Origin: Geobacillus icigianus
GTDB taxonomy: Bacteria; Bacillota; Bacilli; Bacillales; Anoxybacillaceae
Reading direction: 5' to 3'
Assembly: GCF_000750005.1 (NCBI RefSeq)
Contig: NZ_JPYA01000114.1
Span: 1 to 18,421 of the forward strand
Length of the DNA stretch: 18,421 nt
This document shows positions 14,163 through 18,421 of the stretch, in pieces. Made by a program: the position numbers and the translations under genes. How positions within the stretch are numbered: the stretch's first letter is position 1; every line of letters starts with the position of its first letter. A model generated the notes under the pieces. The model did not search any database. It saw only the letters and a list, made by a program, of their open reading frames with translations, and had not been told where the DNA came from.

Positions 14163-15121
14163 TGGAAGTATTGATTGATAATCGGGATGGAACGGTGTGG
14201 GATATGCCTGTTTCGAGCGTGCAATGGAAGACTAGCCGCATCGGAAAGGCTGGGACGTTAGATGCGAAGTTAGTGATTGAACAACCAACAAAGTTTCCTG
14301 TTAATAGTGGAGCGATTATCCGCGTAACAGACGGATCGTACAAAATTTTTTACGGATATGTGTTTGAAACAGGTTTAAACACAAGTGGTGAATTCGGTGT
14401 AAAAGCATATGACCAATTGCGATATCTTATGTATAACGACACATTTGTATTTTCTTCGACAACAGCGACAGCTGGCATAAAGAAAATTGCTGCCGATGCA
14501 GGATTAAAAATCGGAACATTTGAAGATACAGGATACAAAGTGCCAGCGATGGTCGAGGACAACAAAAAAGCGCTCGATGTGGTAGCGAAGTTTTTAGATT
14601 CAACGCTAATTGCGACGAACAGAAACTATGTGCTGTTCGATAATTTCGGAAAATTAGAATTGCGAAATATCAATAACATGGCTATTTCAGCAGACGACTT
14701 CTACATTGGGGAAGAGAGTCTGCTTTTTGATTTTGAGTACAAAAAATCAATCGACGAAGAAACGTATAATCGCGTCAAGATTGTGCAAGACAATAAAAAA
14801 ACCGGCAAACGCGAGGTCTATATCGCCCAAGACAGCGCGAACATTGCTAAATGGGGACGGTTGCAAGAGTTTCGCAAAGTCGATGAAAAGATGACGGCAG
14901 CGCAAATTAAAGATTTGTTGGACAAGCTGATTAAGTTACGAAATCGGGAAACGAAATCATTGAAACTGAATTGTCTTGGGCATTGGAAAGTGCGTGCTGG
15001 TTGTTTTGTGTTTGTGTACATTGAAAAAATCGGTGTGAAACAATATTTCCTTGTTGACGAATGCACGCACAACTGGGAAGGCGGCGTGCACACGATGCAA
15101 TTGGATTTGAAGGTGATTTGA
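14159..15121 (+). CDS. xkdQ: Baseplate hub protein, XkdQ-like
   Basis: A 320-residue hub protein of the gpD/gp27 type that forms the central ring joining tube and baseplate. The start ATG at 14159 overlaps the previous TGA, with GGGTGA just upstream; a TTG at 14150 is a weaker alternative. N-terminal strands (EVLIDNRDGTVWDMPVSSVQ) and RVTDGSYKIFYGYVFET, then AYDQLRYLMYNDTFVF, LDVVAKFLDSTLIATNRNYV and a C-terminal CTHNWEGGVHTMQLDLKVI, match the XkdQ/YqbQ family. No hydrolase active site was seen, although family members are sometimes labelled hydrolase. Confidence 0.85.
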   Translation: MMEVLIDNRDGTVWDMPVSSVQWKTSRIGKAGTLDAKLVIEQPTKFPVNSGAIIRVTDGSYKIFYGYVFETGLNTSGEFGVKAYDQLRYLMYNDTFVFSSTTATAGIKKIAADAGLKIGTFEDTGYKVPAMVEDNKKALDVVAKFLDSTLIATNRNYVLFDNFGKLELRNINNMAISADDFYIGEESLLFDFEYKKSIDEETYNRVKIVQDNKKTGKREVYIAQDSANIAKWGRLQEFRKVDEKMTAAQIKDLLDKLIKLRNRETKSLKLNCLGHWKVRAGCFVFVYIEKIGVKQYFLVDECTHNWEGGVHTMQLDLKVI

Positions 15122-15122
15122 T

Positions 15123-15458
15123 ATGAGTTTAATAGATTTAATCAAAAATGTTGCCGTAAAGGCTGTAGAAGCGACGAATCCCGTTCATGTGTTGTTTGGC
15201 ACGGTCGTATCTGAAAGCCCCCTTGAGGTTCAAATACATCAGAAGTTGAAGCTGACCGAAGAGTTTTTGGTTATTACAGAGCGTGTCACACGATATGAAG
15301 TAAATTTAGAGCATAATCATGGCGGAGGGATAAACGCGTTAACTGGGCTGTTAACGACTACGCCGATTCGGGCTGGGCTGAAAAAAGGTGATAAAGTAGT
15401 GCTGCTCCGCGTCCAAGGCGGACAACAATTTGTTGTTTTAGACAAGGTGGTGAAATGA
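15123..15458 (+). CDS. Baseplate spike-like protein, XkdR/DUF2577
   Basis: A 111-residue protein with the DUF2577 pattern: an N-terminal helix (LIDLIKNVAVKAVEATNP), strands VLFGTVVSESPLEVQIH and LKLTEEFLVITERVTRYEV, the short EHNHGG motif (about 60-65) and a C-terminal GDKVVLLRVQGGQQFVVLDK. The strand spacing suits an OB-fold barrel. Its place between hub and gp25-like genes suggests the central spike or an associated plug; this is inference from gene order. It overlaps the next start by four bases. Confidence 0.78.
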   Translation: MSLIDLIKNVAVKAVEATNPVHVLFGTVVSESPLEVQIHQKLKLTEEFLVITERVTRYEVNLEHNHGGGINALTGLLTTTPIRAGLKKGDKVVLLRVQGGQQFVVLDKVVK

Positions 15459-15865
15459 TGGTACTTCCTTCTGAAAACATCACAATTGAAGAAGCAGAAG
15501 TGGTGGAACCATCGGCGATTCCGTCAAAAACGTATCGCCTTGATTTTGAAAATGGCCAATGCAGTGGAATGGTTGATGGAGTAGAAGCGATTAAGCAATC
15601 CATTTTTAAAATGTTGAGCACCGATCGTTTTAAATATTTGATTTATAGCGATAATTACGGCTTTGAAAACTTGATTGGAAAAGAAAGACTATTCGTTCAA
15701 GCAGAATTGCCGCGACGAATTAAGGAAGCTGTATTGCAGGATGAGCGAGTAACAGATGTAGACGTGACGGTGCAATTTTCTGGGGATTCAGCCGTTGCGA
15801 AAATCGTGTGCTACACCGTTTATGGAAAAATAGAACTGCCGAAAGAGGTGAACGGTGTTGTTTGA
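15455..15865 (+). CDS. xkdS: gp25-like sheath initiator/wedge protein, XkdS/DUF2634
   Basis: A 136-residue protein of the DUF2634/XkdS family, related by position to T4 gp25, which starts sheath assembly on the baseplate. KTYRLDFENGQCSGMVDGVE, the helix AIKQSIFKMLSTDRFKYLIY, DNYGFENLIGKE and LPRRIKEAVLQDERVTDVD are in the expected order. The N-terminal 25 residues are acidic and probably disordered. The final codons overlap the next gene's GTG start. Confidence 0.85.
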   Translation: MMVLPSENITIEEAEVVEPSAIPSKTYRLDFENGQCSGMVDGVEAIKQSIFKMLSTDRFKYLIYSDNYGFENLIGKERLFVQAELPRRIKEAVLQDERVTDVDVTVQFSGDSAVAKIVCYTVYGKIELPKEVNGVV

Positions 15866-16892
15866 AAATCAGACGTTCGAGACGATTTTACAACGTATGC
15901 TGGATCGTATACCGGATGATATAGACAAACGAGAAGGGTCGATTATTTATGATGCCTTGGCGCCTGCGGCAATAGAATTTGCACAAGCATACATGGAATT
16001 AGACACAATTTTGCGACTTGCTTTTAGTAAAACATCGAGTGGTGAATATCTAGAACGAATTGCAACCAACGTTGGTGTATATAAAAAAAAAGCAACAAAA
16101 TCTGTTCGAAAAGGCGTGTTTACAGACGAAAATAATTTGCCGTTTAACGTTCCGATTGGTAGTCAGTTTAGATTCAATAATACAACTTATGTAGCGATTG
16201 AAAAAATCACGGATGGTCAATTTCGCATACAAGCAGAGACTCCGGGAAGTGAAACAAATAAGGAATTTGGGAATTTATTTCCGGTTGAACCGATTGATGG
16301 TCTTGGGACGGCGGTGTTAGCAGATGTTCTAATCCCTGGCGAAGATGAAGAAGATGATGATTCATTAAGACAGCGCTACTTCGAACGAATCTCCATGCCA
16401 TCCTCGAGCGGCAACAATGCAGACTACATTCGTTGGGCGAAAGAAGTACCCGGTATTGGCTACGTTCGGGTGTTTCGCCGATGGGACGGACCTGGGACGG
16501 TGCGCGTTGTTGTCATAACGGACAAAAAGAAGTCGCCAAGTCCGCAGATGATTGAAAAAGTGAAAGAAAACATTGAGGCTAAACGCCCGATATTGGCCGA
16601 TGTCACGGTCGATGGGGCGAGAGAGGTCAGCATTGATATCGATGTAAAAGTCACGTTGAATGGGAATGGTGACGTAGAAACAGCCTTGCAGCAAATCAAA
16701 AACTCCATTAACGACTATTTGCTGAACGTGGCCTTTTTCGAACAAATTGTTCGCTACGCCAAAGTCGGCGAGGCCATTTTAAATGCTGAGTATGTTTTGG
16801 ACTACGAAAATCTAAAAATCAACGGTGGTACTGGAAACATTCAGATTAATGGCGACGAGATTGCTGTTCTTGGCCGAGTGACATTATTGTAG
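15855..16892 (+). CDS. xkdT: Baseplate J-like wedge protein, XkdT-like
   Basis: A 345-residue baseplate wedge protein of the J-like family (T4 gp6 relatives). The N-terminus (LFENQTFETILQRMLDRIPD) and DKREGSIIYDALAPAAIEFA are diagnostic, followed by EYLERIATNVGVYKKKAT and DEEDDDSLRQRYFERIS, then NNADYIRWAKEVPGIGYVRV and a C-terminal NAEYVLDYENLKINGGTGNI. All parts are present. The GTG at 15855 has GAGGTG a few bases upstream. Confidence 0.92.
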   Translation: MLFENQTFETILQRMLDRIPDDIDKREGSIIYDALAPAAIEFAQAYMELDTILRLAFSKTSSGEYLERIATNVGVYKKKATKSVRKGVFTDENNLPFNVPIGSQFRFNNTTYVAIEKITDGQFRIQAETPGSETNKEFGNLFPVEPIDGLGTAVLADVLIPGEDEEDDDSLRQRYFERISMPSSSGNNADYIRWAKEVPGIGYVRVFRRWDGPGTVRVVVITDKKKSPSPQMIEKVKENIEAKRPILADVTVDGAREVSIDIDVKVTLNGNGDVETALQQIKNSINDYLLNVAFFEQIVRYAKVGEAILNAEYVLDYENLKINGGTGNIQINGDEIAVLGRVTLL

Positions 16893-16903
16893 GAGGGGTT
16901 TTT

Positions 16904-17290
16904 ATGAGTGCTATTTCAAACTATTTAGAAAACGCGTTAATCAATGCGGTTTTGCGCAATATTCCATATACATCGCCATCAGCTGTGTATTTAGCGTTAT
17001 ATACGAGCGATCCAACAGACGCCAACACAGGCACAGAGGTCACTGGCGGATCATATCAACGTCAGCAAATCACATTCAGTGCTCCAAGCGATGGAATGGT
17101 ATCGAACAGCAATGAAATCCTGTTCCCAGTCGCGACGGCCAACTGGGGAACAGTGACGCATATAGGTATTTTAGATGCCGTAACCGGAGGAAATTTACTT
17201 TTTTATGGAGCCGTCACAACGCCAAAAACGATCAGTACGAACGACCAACTTAAAATTAATACTGGCGATATTTCGATCACACTCGCCTAA
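16904..17290 (+). CDS. Small tail fibre-like protein
   Basis: A 128-residue protein with the recurrent pattern AVYLALYTSDPT (about 27-38), GTEVTGGSYQRQQITF (about 42-57), NEILFPVATANWGTVTHIGI and GNLLFYGAVTTPKTI. Proteins with this pattern occur in many Gram-positive phages and are usually called minor tail or tail fibre proteins; the exact role is not established. AGGAGGGG (16891-16898), overlapping the wedge stop, gives strong initiation. It lies between the J-like and gpI-like wedge genes, where PBSX has no gene. Confidence 0.75.
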   Translation: MSAISNYLENALINAVLRNIPYTSPSAVYLALYTSDPTDANTGTEVTGGSYQRQQITFSAPSDGMVSNSNEILFPVATANWGTVTHIGILDAVTGGNLLFYGAVTTPKTISTNDQLKINTGDISITLA

Positions 17291-17302
17291 GGGGTGTGAT
17301 TT

Positions 17303-18259
17303 ATGGCTCTATACAATGTTCAAGCTAGCGTAACAGGAAGAGGGACAGTTCAAGCAAAAGTTATAGCTGTGAAAAGGACGGGCGCAAGTGTTTTAGGTAC
17401 GGGAAATGTGACTACTCGAGTGTTTTCTCGTATTTTTCAAACAAAATCAACGATAACTTCAAATGGAGTCGTCGCAACTAGAGAATTTATCAAGCGATCC
17501 CTTGTCCGTCTCTCCGCACAAGGGATCGGACGAGTCATTATCAACGCAGAAACGTGGAAATTTAAAGGGATTAAGGCGCAAGTTCAAGTTGGTTCAACGT
17601 TAGAGTTTTACAGCTATGATCGGGATATATATAAAGATATGGCATCATACGTACCAGCATACTATGAAGGAATCAAGCAAATGAAAGCTCTTCGCCAGGC
17701 ATTGGCTCCTGAATTCACCCGTCTTCAAGCTATTATTCAGGATATTTTTCGTCAGTTTATTGTCAATGAGGCAACGTGGGGTCTGGATTATTGGGATCCA
17801 CGCTCGAGCGGCGAACCGATCGAAAAACGACGGAAACGGATAATGGATATACTCGCGAGCAAAACGTTTCGCAATGAGCGGATTAAGGAGTTAGTGGGGT
17901 ATGAATGTGAAATCGCAGAAAGATTAAATGATTTTCTGGTAAACATTTTGATTACTGAAATCCGAGGGAAACCGAAAAATGTCGAGGAGATTATCGAAAA
18001 ATTGGACAAATATTTTCCGTCACATTCCGATTTTCAGTTGAATTTCAGTTATACACCATGGAAAGAATATGAAGATGCATATTTCTACTGGGGCGAACTT
18101 GACGAAAAATACACTTGGGAAGAAATAGAAACAGCGTGGCCAGCTCCGCCAGTCTATACATGGAGTGACGTTGATGCAATGACGTTTTCACAAATCGAAT
18201 CATATCAGTTTATTTTGATAGATTCGGATATAAAACGCAATAAACCAGCAATCCAATAA
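17303..18259 (+). CDS. gpI/YmfQ-like wedge protein with a repeat-bearing N-terminal extension
   Basis: A 318-residue protein. From about residue 105 onward (YDRDIYKDMASYVPAYYEGI, ALAPEFTRLQAIIQDIFRQF, RKRIMDILASKTFRNERIKE, EIIEKLDKYFPSHSDFQLNF) it resembles the XkdU/YmfQ (DUF2313) wedge proteins related to P2 gpI, which link the baseplate to fibres. Residues 1-80 are different: four imperfect units of about 20-21 residues, each with a G-x-G or similar turn (G12/G14, G32/G34, S53/G55, G74/G76) between short beta-like strands. The end (FYWGELDEKYTWEEIETAWP) is rich in Trp and Tyr. GGGGTGTGAT (17291-17300) precedes the ATG. The wedge assignment rests on position plus moderate motif likeness. Confidence 0.65.
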   Translation: MALYNVQASVTGRGTVQAKVIAVKRTGASVLGTGNVTTRVFSRIFQTKSTITSNGVVATREFIKRSLVRLSAQGIGRVIINAETWKFKGIKAQVQVGSTLEFYSYDRDIYKDMASYVPAYYEGIKQMKALRQALAPEFTRLQAIIQDIFRQFIVNEATWGLDYWDPRSSGEPIEKRRKRIMDILASKTFRNERIKELVGYECEIAERLNDFLVNILITEIRGKPKNVEEIIEKLDKYFPSHSDFQLNFSYTPWKEYEDAYFYWGELDEKYTWEEIETAWPAPPVYTWSDVDAMTFSQIESYQFILIDSDIKRNKPAIQ

Positions 18260-18323
18260 AGCCAACATAGCGCCTGACGTTAGGTTTGGTGCTTGTTTAA
18301 CTTTGAGAAAGGGGAGTAGCAAA
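18260..18323 (+). other. Short gap with a weak hairpin before the tail fibre gene
   Basis: AGCGCC (18269-18274) can pair with GGTGCT (18288-18293) with one G-T wobble, and a near-palindrome CCTGACGTTAGG lies at 18273-18284; the two foldings compete. No proper T run follows, so this is at most a weak or decayed terminator. AAAGGGGAG (18308-18316) is the ribosome binding site for the next gene. Confidence 0.35.
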
Positions 18324-18421
18324 ATGGCGAGTTATAAAACACCGAATATTGGTCTAAACAAATGGGCTGAAACGGATTATTTCAAACGTGTTGAAGTTAA
18401 TGAAAATTTTGATAAAATTGA
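18324..18421 (+). CDS. Start of a tail fibre or appendage protein, cut by the window end
   Basis: 32 codons are visible, starting MASYKTPNIGLNKWAETDYF and continuing KRVEVNENFDKI. This opening (a T-P-N-x-G-L-N-K-W start, then F/Y-x-R-x-E-x-N-E-N-F-D-K-I) is common at the N-terminus of Bacillus-group phage tail fibre and pre-neck appendage proteins, where it attaches the fibre to the virion. GGGGAG at 18311-18316 lies seven bases upstream. The receptor-binding part is outside the window. Confidence 0.72.
   Translation, partial: MASYKTPNIGLNKWAETDYFKRVEVNENFDKI

Noticed and set aside
18269..18293. Intrinsic terminator after the wedge gene
   Set aside because: The stem has competing folds and no T run follows, so it is listed only as a weak hairpin in the gap.
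1..18421. tRNA genes, CRISPR arrays, insertion sequences, attachment sites
   Set aside because: No cloverleaf, regularly spaced direct repeats, transposase motifs or integrase-linked repeats were recognised in the window.

Overview
This window is the late structural region of a temperate, contractile-tailed (myovirus-like) phage or prophage of a low-to-mid GC Firmicute. The gene order follows the defective B. subtilis prophages PBSX and skin (xtm/xkd and yqb genes). Strong AGGAGG-type ribosome binding sites, frequent TTG/GTG starts and the protein families point to Bacillaceae; a moderately thermophilic genus such as Anoxybacillus or Parageobacillus is a guess from composition only. All complete genes lie on the + strand and most abut or overlap by a few bases. 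The only minus-strand gene is a cut-off membrane protein at the left edge.

Layout. 1-96: start of a divergent small membrane protein. 97-298: intergenic DNA with a perfect hairpin. 299-653: two small genes, a basic 51-residue protein and a two-helix membrane protein that appears frameshifted in a run of seven T. 692-2441: terminase small and large subunits. 2455-5329: portal, then an SPP1 gp7/MuF minor head protein whose C-terminus is a type 50 polymorphic toxin domain. 5326-5520: a small acidic Sm-like protein, the likely immunity protein, followed at once by an intrinsic terminator. 5651-7047: scaffold and major capsid protein. 7061-8713: neck and tail-completion genes. 8697-10651: a YqzN/YkzM-like small protein, tail sheath and tail tube. 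10663-11243: tail assembly chaperone with a -1 frameshift product. 11248-13488: tape measure. 13485-16892: baseplate (LysM protein, hub, spike-like protein, gp25-like protein, J-like wedge). 16904-18259: a small fibre-like protein and a gpI/YmfQ-like wedge with an unusual repeat-bearing N-terminus. 18324 to the end: start of a tail fibre gene.

How it works together. The terminase packages DNA through the portal into a shell built from capsid and scaffold. The neck proteins close the head and join it to the sheath/tube tail, whose length is set by the tape measure with the frameshifted chaperone, and the baseplate and fibres are added at the tip. The most unusual module is the head-borne toxin with its immunity gene (about 4950-5560). 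It is fused to a structural gene, is distinctly more AT-rich than the MuF part before it, overlaps its immunity gene by four bases, and ends in a strong terminator in the middle of an otherwise continuous late operon. MuF toxins of temperate phages are a known class; this arrangement is a good candidate for follow-up.

No integrase, repressor, lysis gene, tRNA, CRISPR array or insertion sequence is visible in this window.
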